Shown: positions 19,020 to 29,201 of the stretch, piece by piece
Numbering within the stretch: the first letter of the stretch is position 1
Layout: every line of letters starts with the position of its first letter
Assembly (NCBI GenBank): GCA_023229505.1
Contig: JALNZD010000013.1
Coordinates: 1-64,000 of the forward strand
Reading direction: 5' to 3'
Source of the DNA: Bacteroidales bacterium
Lineage (GTDB): Bacteria; Bacteroidota; Bacteroidia; Bacteroidales; JAGOPY01
DNA length: 64,000 nt
Notes under the pieces: generated by a model
What the model saw: only the letters and a program-made list of their open reading frames with translations
What the model was told of the DNA's origin: nothing
The model's database searches: none
Translations under genes and position numbers: made by a program

Positions 19020-20807
19020 TCAGAAAGTATAACGGGTGTCGTAAATAAGCCTGTCGGCAATCCTCCGGCGGGCATCTTTTACATTAACCGGGGCGACCCG
19101 GGTGAAGATATCGAGGGCACGGTTCAATTTCTTCTGCAAATCTCCTTCTTCAAAAGAATTCACAGCATCTTTTCCCGCTTTGGTCATTTTTGCAGCAGCG
19201 TCATATACAAAAACATCCAGGATATCCTGATAAATACTGATATGTTTTTTATCAAAATATTTCCTCATTTTGTCAACCCGCAGTAGCGTTGATTCAGATA
19301 TATAAAGCTGTATCATCATATCGGCGACATTCATCATGATTTCCTGTTCAATGATCAGGTCTTTCCTGTATCTTTCGGAAAAAGCATGGATGACCAATAA
19401 TACTGCTTTTTTGAGATTATTAATATAATGGAATTTCTCTTCAAAATACCCTGGGAATTCCGGTTCAATATCTTCGAGAAAATCGATAGATTCGAAAATG
19501 GCCCTGGCTTTTCCAAAGAGATCAAAATCACCTTTCTGGCCTTTTTTAATGGCAGAATCAGCAGCAAGGAGCCTGTTGATCTCATTAGTGCCTTCGAAAA
19601 TACGGTTTATCCTGGAGTCACGATAAGCCCTGTCGATAGGGGCTTCTGCCGAATACCCCATACCCCCGTAAATCTGAACGGCTTCATCGACCACGAAGTC
19701 CAGGACTTCGGAACCATACACTTTTAGCATGGCACATTCGACAGAAAACCTTGCAATAGCTTCAATCTCAGCCTTTCCTTTTTCCAGGCCGGCTGCCATG
19801 TTCATTTTTGCCGCTTCTTCAATATTCATGCTGGTGCGGTAAACAGCAGATTCATTGGTAAAAGTCCGGATTACCTGTTCTGCCAATTTATGTTTGATAG
19901 CGCCAAAACTGGAAATCAGGGAACCGAATTGCTTTCTTTCATTGGCATAGTTAACTGACTGATTGATAGTGCGTTTGGCAGCCCCTAGCACAATCCCGCC
20001 AAGTTTTATCCTGCCCATATGGAGGATGCTTAATGCTATCCTGAAACCTCCCCCGCGACAACCTAACAGGTTTTCGACCGGGACTTTAACATCATTGAAG
20101 AAAATCTGTCGCGTGGAGGATCCTTTGATTCCCATCTTATTCTCTTCCGGGTTCATGCTGATTCCTGGCAGATGGCTTTCGACAATAAATGCACTGAGCA
20201 CCCTGTCGTTGTCAATCTTTGCAAAAACCGTTAAAACATCAGCAAACCCGCCGTTAGTGATCCACATTTTTTGTCCGTTAAGAAGATAATGCTTCCCATC
20301 ATCCGTCAAAATAGCTTTGGTTCTGCCTGAATTTGCATCTGAACCCGCATTTGGCTCAGTAAGGCAATAGGCCGCAATCCATTCTCCGGTTGCCAGTTTA
20401 GGTAAATATTTACGTTTCTGTAATTCGTTCCCATAATATACAATAGGCATCGTGCCAATACCGACATGGGCCGAATAAGCCACCGTAAATGAATAACCTG
20501 CTCCCAGTGACTCATTTGCACGCATGGATGTCAGGAATGACTGCCCGAAACCTTCATATTCCTCCGGAATAGAAATGGCAAGAAGCCCGAGCTCACCTGC
20601 CTTGCTAAGTAGTTTCGGCATCAGCCCTAATTCCTGCTTGTCAATCCTGTCAAGCATAGGAAAAACTTCTGACTCAAGAAAATCATCACAGGTTTGTGTG
20701 ATCATCTTCTGTTCTTCATTAAACTCTTCAGGAATAAAAATATCTTCAGACGTTACTTCTTTGACTAGAAAGTCACCACCAATAGTGTTTTTACTATCTT
20801 CCATCAT
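19020..20807 (-). CDS. acyl-CoA dehydrogenase, long form
   Basis: A 595-aa acyl-CoA dehydrogenase. It has the same core signatures as its neighbour (AYCLTEPNAGSDANSG, KMWITNGGFADV, FEGTNEINR with the catalytic Glu) but carries ~180 additional C-terminal residues that form a helical domain, as in very-long-chain-type or DUF-tailed bacterial homologues. Start is one of two adjacent ATGs at 20807/20804. The two convergent dehydrogenases suggest a fatty-acid or branched-acid oxidation role; no other beta-oxidation gene is nearby. Confidence 0.92.
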   Translation of the reverse strand: MMEDSKNTIGGDFLVKEVTSEDIFIPEEFNEEQKMITQTCDDFLESEVFPMLDRIDKQELGLMPKLLSKAGELGLLAISIPEEYEGFGQSFLTSMRANESLGAGYSFTVAYSAHVGIGTMPIVYYGNELQKRKYLPKLATGEWIAAYCLTEPNAGSDANSGRTKAILTDDGKHYLLNGQKMWITNGGFADVLTVFAKIDNDRVLSAFIVESHLPGISMNPEENKMGIKGSSTRQIFFNDVKVPVENLLGCRGGGFRIALSILHMGRIKLGGIVLGAAKRTINQSVNYANERKQFGSLISSFGAIKHKLAEQVIRTFTNESAVYRTSMNIEEAAKMNMAAGLEKGKAEIEAIARFSVECAMLKVYGSEVLDFVVDEAVQIYGGMGYSAEAPIDRAYRDSRINRIFEGTNEINRLLAADSAIKKGQKGDFDLFGKARAIFESIDFLEDIEPEFPGYFEEKFHYINNLKKAVLLVIHAFSERYRKDLIIEQEIMMNVADMMIQLYISESTLLRVDKMRKYFDKKHISIYQDILDVFVYDAAAKMTKAGKDAVNSFEEGDLQKKLNRALDIFTRVAPVNVKDARRRIADRLIYDTRYTF

Positions 20808-20982
20808 GCCATGTTTTGATTTTGCGGCAAAGATAAATAAATAATTTCAGGCTGCTCTTTGACTGCAAATATGTGTACTTCCAGCCAATCATTGCTAACT
20901 GGTAATAATATTTATACTGCATATGAATATTACTTTCATTAGTTTTTGTGATAAAGAAATAAACAATAATGTAGTTAATAAA

Positions 20983-21681
20983 ATGGATTTTAGAGGAATA
21001 ATTATCGGTGTTGGCATCTTAATTATCCTGCTTATCCTCGCAGTTCGTTTCAGGAGAGTGATAATCCTGGCATTAATCAGGATGATTTATGGTAAATTTA
21101 GTTACGAGTTCTTTCACAATTATAAAAAATATTTTGTGAGGAGCCCATATCAATATTGCTTCCGCGATGAATTTACAACCCATTTGCTTTTTATAGTGTC
21201 CAAAAATGAAGAAATGCCTTCATTTAAAACTAAAAAAGAAATTTACTTTGAAAACACACCTTATTTTATCAATTATAAAGATTTTTTAAAGAAAAAAGGG
21301 AATCCATATTGCTTCAATGCATTCGCCTTTAATCAACCAGATTTCGTGATTAAAGCCCTTGGATATCAGGCAACGATAGCAGGGAGCAAGGCGATTCTCG
21401 TTTTCTATTTTATGAATGATTCCTTCTTTATGGGTGAATATATTTTCAAGAATCCAAAAAATGACATAAAAGCCAGTTTGACTGCTCATTTCCTTGAAGT
21501 GAAAGATCTTTCAGGAAATAATTTTTATATAGAGAATACCAAAGATCAGATAATTCATTATCAAAATACTGGTTTCACCGTAGATATCAAGTATCTCAAC
21601 AAGGAAAACAAAGCTATTATTGAGAACCTGAAGCAATACTATATTAAGGTCACGGGGAAAAAATTAGTTATGGAAGCCTGA
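20983..21681 (+). CDS. hypothetical membrane-anchored protein
   Basis: Not recognised. From the ATG at 20983 (232 aa; the frame is open from 20923) it starts MDFRGIIIGVGILIILLIL, one strong transmembrane segment, followed by a basic stretch (RFRRVIILALIRMIYGKF) and a soluble, aromatic-rich domain of about 180 residues. It is transcribed alone between two minus-strand genes. No catalytic motif is visible. Confidence 0.65.
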   Translation: MDFRGIIIGVGILIILLILAVRFRRVIILALIRMIYGKFSYEFFHNYKKYFVRSPYQYCFRDEFTTHLLFIVSKNEEMPSFKTKKEIYFENTPYFINYKDFLKKKGNPYCFNAFAFNQPDFVIKALGYQATIAGSKAILVFYFMNDSFFMGEYIFKNPKNDIKASLTAHFLEVKDLSGNNFYIENTKDQIIHYQNTGFTVDIKYLNKENKAIIENLKQYYIKVTGKKLVMEA

Positions 21682-21734
21682 AAAAGGATTGCAGATGTTT
21701 ATCTGATCAGTAAATTGCGGTTAGAAACAATACA

Positions 21735-24260
21735 TCAGGGTTTTTGCGTACTAACCTTGATTTCATCCGACTCCTGGTCATAATCAACCATTATAACAGA
21801 TCCTGGTTCAATCTTTGTTTTGATGATTTCTTCCGCCAATGGGTCTTCAAGATATTTTTGGATCGCTCTCTTCAATGGTCTGGCTCCAAACTGAACATCC
21901 CAGCCTTTTTCAACGATATAATCCTTTGCTTTGTCTGATAATTGAATGGTGAAACCAATATCTTCAATACGCTTAAAAACGTACTTCAGTTCAATTTCAA
22001 TAATTTTGTGAATATCTTCAATGTCAAGTGATTCGAAGATAATGACATCATCGATACGGTTAAGGAATTCAGGGGCAAAAGTTTTTTTCAGAGCACTCTC
22101 GATAACTCCCCGGGCAAAATTAGACCGTGTGGTCCTTTTTGCCGAAGTGCTGAACCCGATCCCTTCTCCGAAATCCTTTAGCTGACGGGAACCAATATTC
22201 GAGGTCATAATGATGATCGTATTTTTAAAATCGACCCTGCGGCCCATACTATCGGTAAGCACGCCATCATCCAAAACCTGTAGAAGCAGGTGAAAAACAT
22301 CCGGGTGAGCTTTCTCTATTTCATCAAGCAGTACAATGGAGTATGGTTTTCTTCTTACTTTCTCAGTCAACTGGCCGCCTTCTTCATATCCGACATATCC
22401 CGGAGGAGCGCCAATAAGGCGGGAAACAGCAAATTTTTCCATATATTCGCTCATATCAACCCTAATGAGGGTATCCTCAGAATCAAAGAGATATTTTGCC
22501 AGAACTTTTGCCAGATGGGTCTTGCCCACACCGGTTGGTCCGAGGAAAATAAGCGATCCGATAGGCTTTTTGGGATCTTTCAGGCCGGCCCTGTTTCTCC
22601 TGATGGCTTTAACAACTTTCTTTATTGCTTCATCCTGCCCAATAACTGATCCCGCAAGTTCCTGTTCCATATTAACCAGCCTGGTGCCTTCATTTTTCGC
22701 GATCCGTTGAACCGGAATTCCAGTCATCATGGCAATGACTTCCGCCACATTGTCTTCAGTAACCAGTTCCCGGTTGATCTTAGAATCTTCATCCCATTTT
22801 TTCTTAGCCAGGGTAAGACTATCCTGAAGCTTTCTTTCCATATCCCTGTATTCGGCGGCTTCCTCAAATTTCTGGCTGTTGATGGCCCTGGTTTTCTTCT
22901 GGCGGACTTCCTCTATCCGGCTTTCGATACTTATTATATCTGAAGGGACGTGAATATTGGTGATATGGACACGGGCCCCCGCTTCATCAAGAGCATCGAT
23001 TGCCTTATCCGGCAGGTATCTGTCGGTAATGTATCTGTTCGTGAGTTGCACACAGGCGAGGATTGCCTCATCTGAATATTTAACAAGGTGATGGTCTTCG
23101 TATTTTTCCTTGATATTATTAAGAATCTGGAAGGTCTCCTCTGTAGTGGTCGGGTCGACTAATACTTTCTGAAATCGTCTCTCAAGTGCTCCGTCTTTTT
23201 CAATATATTGCCTGTATTCATCAAGGGTAGTAGCCCCGATGCACTGAATTTCCCCACGGGAAAGGGCAGGCTTGAACATGTTTGATGCATCGAGTGAACC
23301 GGAAGCATTACCTGCACCGACAATTGTATGGATCTCATCGATAAAAAGGATGATATCGGGATTTTTCTCCAGTTCATTTAAAACGGCTTTCATCCGTTCT
23401 TCAAACTGTCCGCGGTATTTGGTTCCCGCTACCAATGAGGCCAGGTCAAGTGAAATGATCCGTTTATCAAAAAGTGCACGCGAGACTTTGCGCTTCACGA
23501 TCCTGTCTGCCAATCCTTCAGCAATAGCTGATTTTCCCACTCCAGGCTCACCGATCAGGATAGGATTGTTCTTTTTTCTCCGGCTCAGTATCTGAGCTAT
23601 CCGTTCAAGTTCCTTTTCACGGCCAACAATTGGGTCAAGGCGGCCTTCCTCGGCAGCTTTGGTTATATCACGGCCGAAATTATCAAGCACCGGGGTTTTT
23701 GATTTAGAGTCAGTGGGCTTTCTGGTGGCATTCCCGTAGCCTCGTCCGGCTTCTTCTGCATCTTCATCAGCAGGGTCGCCTGGTAAATCATCAGTGGGAT
23801 CTGTTCGTTCATCTGCTTCTTTACCCTTAAGAATCTTTTTCAGTTCGTCCCTTACCGTATCATAATCGATGCCACTTTTTTCAAAAAATTTCGTAATAAT
23901 ATTATCCTCGTCACGCAGTATGGAAAGTAAAAGATGTTCAGTGCCAATAAGTTCACTGTTAAACATTTTCGCTTCCAGGTAGGTTATTTTCAAAGCTCTT
24001 TCCGCTTGCCGGACCAACGGGAGATTATCAGCATGACGAAGAGTTTCTCCCGGGTTAGCGACAGCTTTTTCAATCATTTTCCTTACTTCGTTCAGGTCCA
24101 TTCCGAAATACTTCATCAGCTGCACTGCCAGTCCTTCACCTTCACGGAGAATCCCCAGTAAGAGGTGCTCCAGTCCGATATAATCATTTCCAAGCCTGAG
24201 GGCTTCTTCCCGGCTATATGAAAGGACATCTTTAACTCTTTGAGAAAATTTAGCTTCCAT
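21735..24260 (-). CDS. clpC: ATP-dependent Clp protease ATP-binding subunit ClpC
   Basis: An 841-aa HSP100 unfoldase. Two N-terminal Clp_N repeats (~1-145, MEAKFSQRVKDVLSYSREEA), first AAA+ module with Walker A GEPGVGKSAIAEG, a UVR motif region (SQKFEEAAEYRDMERKLQ), and second AAA+ module with Walker A GPTGVGKTHLAK. It should feed substrates to ClpP; clpP is not in the window. No CtsR-type operator was recognised upstream. Divergent from gyrA. Confidence 0.95.
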   Translation of the reverse strand: MEAKFSQRVKDVLSYSREEALRLGNDYIGLEHLLLGILREGEGLAVQLMKYFGMDLNEVRKMIEKAVANPGETLRHADNLPLVRQAERALKITYLEAKMFNSELIGTEHLLLSILRDEDNIITKFFEKSGIDYDTVRDELKKILKGKEADERTDPTDDLPGDPADEDAEEAGRGYGNATRKPTDSKSKTPVLDNFGRDITKAAEEGRLDPIVGREKELERIAQILSRRKKNNPILIGEPGVGKSAIAEGLADRIVKRKVSRALFDKRIISLDLASLVAGTKYRGQFEERMKAVLNELEKNPDIILFIDEIHTIVGAGNASGSLDASNMFKPALSRGEIQCIGATTLDEYRQYIEKDGALERRFQKVLVDPTTTEETFQILNNIKEKYEDHHLVKYSDEAILACVQLTNRYITDRYLPDKAIDALDEAGARVHITNIHVPSDIISIESRIEEVRQKKTRAINSQKFEEAAEYRDMERKLQDSLTLAKKKWDEDSKINRELVTEDNVAEVIAMMTGIPVQRIAKNEGTRLVNMEQELAGSVIGQDEAIKKVVKAIRRNRAGLKDPKKPIGSLIFLGPTGVGKTHLAKVLAKYLFDSEDTLIRVDMSEYMEKFAVSRLIGAPPGYVGYEEGGQLTEKVRRKPYSIVLLDEIEKAHPDVFHLLLQVLDDGVLTDSMGRRVDFKNTIIIMTSNIGSRQLKDFGEGIGFSTSAKRTTRSNFARGVIESALKKTFAPEFLNRIDDVIIFESLDIEDIHKIIEIELKYVFKRIEDIGFTIQLSDKAKDYIVEKGWDVQFGARPLKRAIQKYLEDPLAEEIIKTKIEPGSVIMVDYDQESDEIKVSTQKP

Positions 24261-24576
24261 CCGTTAGTTTCTGCAATCAGTATAATTGTACAAAATTAGA
24301 TAAAAACATCTATAATACCGGAATTTAAATCTTTCGATGATTCTGTTAAACAGTCCTGAGCATAAAAAGTTCAAACATTAGCATCTGAATATAAGGTATA
24401 ACAAATCTAATATAGCAATCAGCCTTTTTTGGCATTGATGCTTTTTAAATATAAACAAACAGCTGTTAGTAATAAAAAGAGTCAAAAAAGACGACCCATC
24501 TTACAAAAAATGAGTAACTTCGCACCGAAGGCACGAATAGAACAAAGTGTTGATAAATAATGTTTTAACGAATAGT
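24261..24576. other. clpC-gyrA divergent intergenic region
   Basis: 316 bp without a gene separating two divergent genes, so it must contain both promoters. A TAACTTCG box at 24515-24522 resembles a Bacteroidota -7 element for gyrA, but no clear -33 TTTG lies 18-20 nt upstream. Nothing else recognisable. Confidence 0.45.
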
Positions 24577-27090
24577 ATGCAGCCAGAAGAAGAAAAAATA
24601 ATTAAGGTTAATATTGAAAGCCAGATGAAGACCGCTTATATTGATTATTCAATGTCGGTCATCGTTTCACGTGCGCTCCCTGATGTCAGGGACGGGCTTA
24701 AACCGGTTCATAGAAGAGTTTTGTATGGAATGCTGGATTTGGGAGTGCTTGCAAACAAGTCCTATAAAAAATCAGCCAGGATCGTCGGGGAAGTACTTGG
24801 AAAATATCACCCGCATGGCGACACCTCAGTATACGATGCAATGGTTAGAATGGCCCAGGAATGGTCATTGAGATATCCTTTGGTAGATGGCCAGGGTAAT
24901 TTTGGCTCCATCGATGGCGATTCCCCTGCTGCTATGAGGTACACCGAAGCAAGGTTGCGCAAGATCGCTGAAGAATTGCTCGAAGATATCGATAAAAATA
25001 CGGTCGATTTTCAGCTGAATTTTGACGATTCGCTGGAAGAGCCAAAAGTTCTTCCGGCTAAGATTCCTAACTTGCTTATTAATGGCGCATCCGGGATTGC
25101 TGTCGGGATGGCTACCAATATGCCTCCGCATAACTTATCCCAGGTAATTGATGGTACTATTGCCTATATTGATGACAAGGAAATTACCATCGAGCAGTTG
25201 ATGCAATATATTAAAGCACCTGACTTCCCGACAGGAGGGATAATTTATGGTTATGAAGGAGTAAAGGAAGCTTTTGAAACCGGCCGGGGACGCATTGTGG
25301 TCCGCGGCGAAGCCAAAATAGAGCCGACACCCGGCGGCAAAGACAGGATTATCGTTACAAGCATTCCTTACATGGTCAATAAAGCTGAGATGATTCGCCG
25401 GACAGCAGAATTGATAAATGAAAAGAAAATTGAAGGGATCTCTGATATCAGGGATGAATCGGACCGTACTGGTCTCAGGGTTGTATATGAGCTGAAAAAA
25501 GACGCTGTTGCCAATGTCGTCCTGAATAAATTATATCAAATGACGGCCCTTCAAACAGCATTTAATGTCAATAATGTCGCTTTGGTTCATGGCAAGCCCA
25601 AAACCCTGAATCTTAAGGACCTGATTCATTATTTTGTAGATCACAGGCATGAGGTAATCGTCCGCAGAACCCAATATGAATTAGAACAGGCTGAAAAACG
25701 GGCCCATGTCCTGGAAGGGTTACTGATTGCTCTTGATCACCTGGATGAGGTGATTGCCCTGATCCGTGCCAGCAGGACACCAGACGAGGCAAAAGAAGGT
25801 CTGATCAAAGAGTTCCAGTTATCTGAGATACAGGCAAAGGCCATTCTTGAAATGCGCTTGCAAAGGCTTACAGGATTGGAACGCGATAAAATAAGGCAGG
25901 AATACCTTGAGCTGCTTAAGCAAATTGAATATTTCAAGTTGGTTCTGTCAGATGAACCATTGAGGATGAAGATCATCAAAGATGAACTGGCAGAAATCAA
26001 GCAGAAATATGGTGATGAACCCAGAACAACTATAGAATATACAGCTGAAGACTTCCGGATGGAAGATGTGATACCCGATGAAGAGGTAGTCATAACCATT
26101 TCACACCTGGGATATATCAAACGTACGCCCCTGGTGGAATACCGGAGGCAAAACCGGGGTGGGAGGGGAGCCCGTGGAAGCGACCTGAGAGGGGAGGACT
26201 TCCTGGAACATTTGTTTATTGCCAGCACTCACAACTATATGCTTTTGTTTACTGAAAAAGGTAAGTGTTTCTGGCTCAGGGCATATGAAATACCGGAAGG
26301 AACAAAGAACTCTAAAGGCAGGGCAATCCAAAACCTGATCAATATTGAGCCAGACGATAAGGTCAGGGCATTTATCAAAATTATAAACCTGGCCGATGAA
26401 GATTATCTGAACAATAATTTTATTATTCTATGCACCAGGCATGGCATAATAAAGAAAACCACGCTGGAAGCATTTTCACGCCCCCGCCAGGCGGGTATTA
26501 TTGCCATTAATATAAATGAGAATGATCAACTGCTGGCCGCGAAGCTTACTAATGGGACCAATGAAGTATTGCTGGCTCTTAGATCCGGTCGTGCTATCCG
26601 GTTTAATGAAAGCAAGGTCCGGCCGATGGGGAGAAATGCTGCAGGGGTTAAGGGAATTACACTCGGAAAAGGGGAAGATGAAGTAATCGGAATGATATGT
26701 GTCGAAAATGTGAACTTTGACGTGCTTGTAGTTTCAGAGAACGGATATGGTAAAAGATCAAGCCTGGAAGATTACAGAGTAACCAACAGGGGAGGAAAGG
26801 GCATAAAGACGATCAATATTACGTCAAAAACGGGTAACCTGATCGCTATTAAAGAAGTCACTGATTCAGATGATCTGATCATCATCAACCGATCTGGTAT
26901 TTTAATCAGACTTGGTGTGAGAGACCTCAGGGTGATGGGAAGAGCAACCCAGGGAGTAAGGCTGATCAATCTGCGTGATGAGGATGCGATCGCTTCGGTC
27001 GCGAAAGTCGAAGTTGATGAATCAGAAGCTGAAAATGGCAGTTTTGAGGATGATCTGGATGAAGATGTTGTTAATGGGGAAGACGTCTAG
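24577..27090 (+). CDS. gyrA: DNA gyrase subunit A
   Basis: An 837-aa type IIA topoisomerase subunit. Catalytic tyrosine lies in AAMRYTEARL (~residue 122), preceded by HPHGDTSVYDAMVRMAQ, the quinolone-resistance region. The C-terminal half has gyrase beta-pinwheel repeats and a GyrA-box-like RQNRGGRGARG, supporting GyrA over ParC. The ATG at 24577 (MQPEEEKIIKV) fits the family; a GTG at 24547 would add ten atypical residues. An acidic tail (FEDDLDEDVVNGEDV) ends the protein. Confidence 0.95.
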   Translation: MQPEEEKIIKVNIESQMKTAYIDYSMSVIVSRALPDVRDGLKPVHRRVLYGMLDLGVLANKSYKKSARIVGEVLGKYHPHGDTSVYDAMVRMAQEWSLRYPLVDGQGNFGSIDGDSPAAMRYTEARLRKIAEELLEDIDKNTVDFQLNFDDSLEEPKVLPAKIPNLLINGASGIAVGMATNMPPHNLSQVIDGTIAYIDDKEITIEQLMQYIKAPDFPTGGIIYGYEGVKEAFETGRGRIVVRGEAKIEPTPGGKDRIIVTSIPYMVNKAEMIRRTAELINEKKIEGISDIRDESDRTGLRVVYELKKDAVANVVLNKLYQMTALQTAFNVNNVALVHGKPKTLNLKDLIHYFVDHRHEVIVRRTQYELEQAEKRAHVLEGLLIALDHLDEVIALIRASRTPDEAKEGLIKEFQLSEIQAKAILEMRLQRLTGLERDKIRQEYLELLKQIEYFKLVLSDEPLRMKIIKDELAEIKQKYGDEPRTTIEYTAEDFRMEDVIPDEEVVITISHLGYIKRTPLVEYRRQNRGGRGARGSDLRGEDFLEHLFIASTHNYMLLFTEKGKCFWLRAYEIPEGTKNSKGRAIQNLINIEPDDKVRAFIKIINLADEDYLNNNFIILCTRHGIIKKTTLEAFSRPRQAGIIAININENDQLLAAKLTNGTNEVLLALRSGRAIRFNESKVRPMGRNAAGVKGITLGKGEDEVIGMICVENVNFDVLVVSENGYGKRSSLEDYRVTNRGGKGIKTINITSKTGNLIAIKEVTDSDDLIIINRSGILIRLGVRDLRVMGRATQGVRLINLRDEDAIASVAKVEVDESEAENGSFEDDLDEDVVNGEDV

Positions 27091-27108
27091 GAGAAAAATG
27101 GCAAAGTA

Positions 27109-27139
27109 ATTGTTAGATTTATTTTAATTGATAATTTTG
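27109..27139 (+). promoter_or_regulatory. Bacteroidota-type promoter of the TPR gene
   Basis: TTG at 27110-27112 and TAATTTTG at 27132-27139 with 19 nt between them; matches the -33/-7 consensus and lies 33 nt upstream of the start at 27173. Confidence 0.62.
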
Positions 27140-27172
27140 TTAAACAATTAACAATTCAAATAACGGATACTT

Positions 27173-28312
27173 ATGAAAAGAGTGATTTTAGCCATGCTGA
27201 TCATGACCTCTGCAGCGGTCATGTTTGGCCAGACCAACAAAAGAACCAGTGCATACAATTATCAACGTTATGGAAAACTTGACCTTGCCAAACAAGCAAT
27301 AGATGAAGCTGCCCAGGACGAAAAAACGATTATGGATGCAAAAACCTGGTTTTACAGGGGAAATATATACTATGATATTGCCGTTGATACCAATGAAAAT
27401 TATCATAAACTTGATCCTGACCCATTTGGAGTTGCCTTTAAATCATATCAGAAAGCTAAAGAGCTTGATACAAAAGGAGAATTTACTGTTGATATTCTAA
27501 AATATACTATTGCTGTTGGAGAAGGGTATTATAATATGGGAGTTATCAATTACAATGATCAAAAATTCAAAGAAGCGGCACTAAGCTTTGAGCAGGCTTT
27601 TATGGTAAGTCAAAGCGTTGGAAGTATCGATACGACTGCTTTGTTTAATGCTGCTGTCGCTGCCTCACAAGGCAAAGAAACAGAAATGGCAAAACAATAT
27701 TACCAGCAGTTAATACAGCTGGGTTTCCAGAAACCCGAAGTTTATACCAGCATGGGCGATATTTATAAGGCGGAAGGGGATACGGTGATGGCTTTACAAT
27801 CTATAGGAAAAGGAAGAGAACTTTTTCCGGAGGATTTTGGCTTGCTGATTGCTGAAACAAATATCTACCTGGCCACCAATGAAAAGGAAAAAGCAATGAA
27901 AGATCTGGAAACTGCTCTTGAGTTTGATAAAACAAATCCTTCTATTTTCTTTGCAGTCGGTACAATTTACGATCAGATGGGAGATATTGCAAAAGCAACC
28001 AGTGCTTATGAGAACGCTATTTTATTAAATCCTGATTATTTTGAAGCGAATTATAACCTTGGAGCTTTATATGTGAACCAGGCGGCTGACATATTAGATA
28101 AAGCCAATGATTTACCACTTGACGCGGTGAAAGAATATGACAGTGAAAAAGCGAGGGCTGATGAAATGTTGAATAAATCGATACCTTACCTTGAAAAAGC
28201 TTTAGAGTTGATGCCTGATGATGTGAATACGATGGTTTCTTTAAAAGAGATATATACAAGATTGGGGATGACTGAAAAGCTTCAAAGCATTAATTTAAGG
28301 TTACAGAAATAA
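27173..28312 (+). CDS. secreted tetratricopeptide-repeat protein
   Basis: A 379-aa protein with a Sec signal peptide (MKRVILAMLIMTSAAVMFGQ) and several TPR units, for example FKEAALSFEQAFMVSQSV, KATSAYENAILLNPDYFEAN and YLEKALELMPDDVNTMVSL. It is probably periplasmic and a protein-interaction scaffold; the partner is unknown. It is the last clearly chromosomal gene before the phage segment and is followed by a candidate terminator. Confidence 0.85.
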   Translation: MKRVILAMLIMTSAAVMFGQTNKRTSAYNYQRYGKLDLAKQAIDEAAQDEKTIMDAKTWFYRGNIYYDIAVDTNENYHKLDPDPFGVAFKSYQKAKELDTKGEFTVDILKYTIAVGEGYYNMGVINYNDQKFKEAALSFEQAFMVSQSVGSIDTTALFNAAVAASQGKETEMAKQYYQQLIQLGFQKPEVYTSMGDIYKAEGDTVMALQSIGKGRELFPEDFGLLIAETNIYLATNEKEKAMKDLETALEFDKTNPSIFFAVGTIYDQMGDIAKATSAYENAILLNPDYFEANYNLGALYVNQAADILDKANDLPLDAVKEYDSEKARADEMLNKSIPYLEKALELMPDDVNTMVSLKEIYTRLGMTEKLQSINLRLQK

Positions 28313-28320
28313 AAAAATAA

Positions 28321-28350
28321 AGAGAGGAGGTTCAGAAATGGTCCTCCTTT
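28321..28350 (+). terminator. candidate terminator after TPR gene
   Basis: AGGAGG at 28325-28330 pairs with CCTCCT at 28343-28348, followed by a short T tract. Moderate strength only. Confidence 0.5.
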
Positions 28351-28508
28351 ACTTATGCTAATGCTATTTAACATAATATTAATTATAGGGCATATTGGCA
28401 AATTAAGCTAAAGCAGGTATACTGGGAATCAGGCATCTAATAACTAAGGAAAGAAACAAAAACATTTGCAAATGTTTCTGATTTTTTATAATGTAAATTT
28501 GCCGTCCC

Positions 28509-29189
28509 ATGAAAAAAATTATCATTACCCATTATGAGTCTCCGGACAAAACAAATTTAAGAACTGCTAACAGAAAGTATCGCGTTACAACTGGTTTTGA
28601 CAACCATACTTTTTTATTTGAAACCAAAAGAGAAGTCGAGGATTTTCTAAGAAAATTAAGTCAGGATATGACTGACCTACTCTTCTTATATAATGAAAGT
28701 TTTGCCAGGGCGTTCGTTGCTTATCGAAGTCTTTGGTTTTATATGGATGATGTAGAGCAAAGCGAAATCAACGTAAACCATGATTGTGATAACCTGACAG
28801 TAAGCCTGACCAGGTTATTTGATCGCACAGTGCATTGGGATCATGGCGGAGATGCGTGGCGATTGACACAGGATCTCCGGATGATCGGTAACGAACTCAA
28901 AGCCTTTTGGGGGCTTTTGGTAAGGGTTGCCGCAAAGCGGAATCAATGGGCAGACAATTACCGCTTCCGGTTGGAAATTGATATGGTGGATAATTTCAGG
29001 GAAAGAATGGAAAGCATTGTAAAACCAAAGTCAGATAAAGAGCCAGTTGTTACCTTTACTGAAATGGTTGCTGCAAAAGAAATATTAGGCCATCCTGTCA
29101 ATTTAAACAGCCAATATGAAAAGGAAAAGTTTGCTAAATCCCTCACAAGGCTAAGAAAGCATACCACAAAGGAAATTATAAATGATTAA
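28509..29189 (+). CDS. hypothetical protein at phage left end
   Basis: A 226-aa protein, not recognised. It is soluble, rich in aromatic and charged residues, with a helical centre (FRERMESIVKPKSDKEPVV) and no signal peptide. It faces the phage tail operon tail-to-tail with a 12-nt gap. A TAAATTTG box at 28494-28501 is a good -7 element, which would give an almost leaderless transcript, and a palindrome (AACATTTGCAAATGTT) sits just upstream at about 28460-28476 as a possible operator. It may be a phage-end accessory gene or the last host gene. Confidence 0.6.
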   Translation: MKKIIITHYESPDKTNLRTANRKYRVTTGFDNHTFLFETKREVEDFLRKLSQDMTDLLFLYNESFARAFVAYRSLWFYMDDVEQSEINVNHDCDNLTVSLTRLFDRTVHWDHGGDAWRLTQDLRMIGNELKAFWGLLVRVAAKRNQWADNYRFRLEIDMVDNFRERMESIVKPKSDKEPVVTFTEMVAAKEILGHPVNLNSQYEKEKFAKSLTRLRKHTTKEIIND

Positions 29190-29201
29190 AAAAACAATTA
29201 C

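Noticed and set aside
24547..24576. GTG at 24547 as the gyrA start
   Set aside because: The ten extra residues (MLINNVLTNS) are not typical of GyrA, whereas the ATG at 24577 begins the conserved N-terminus.
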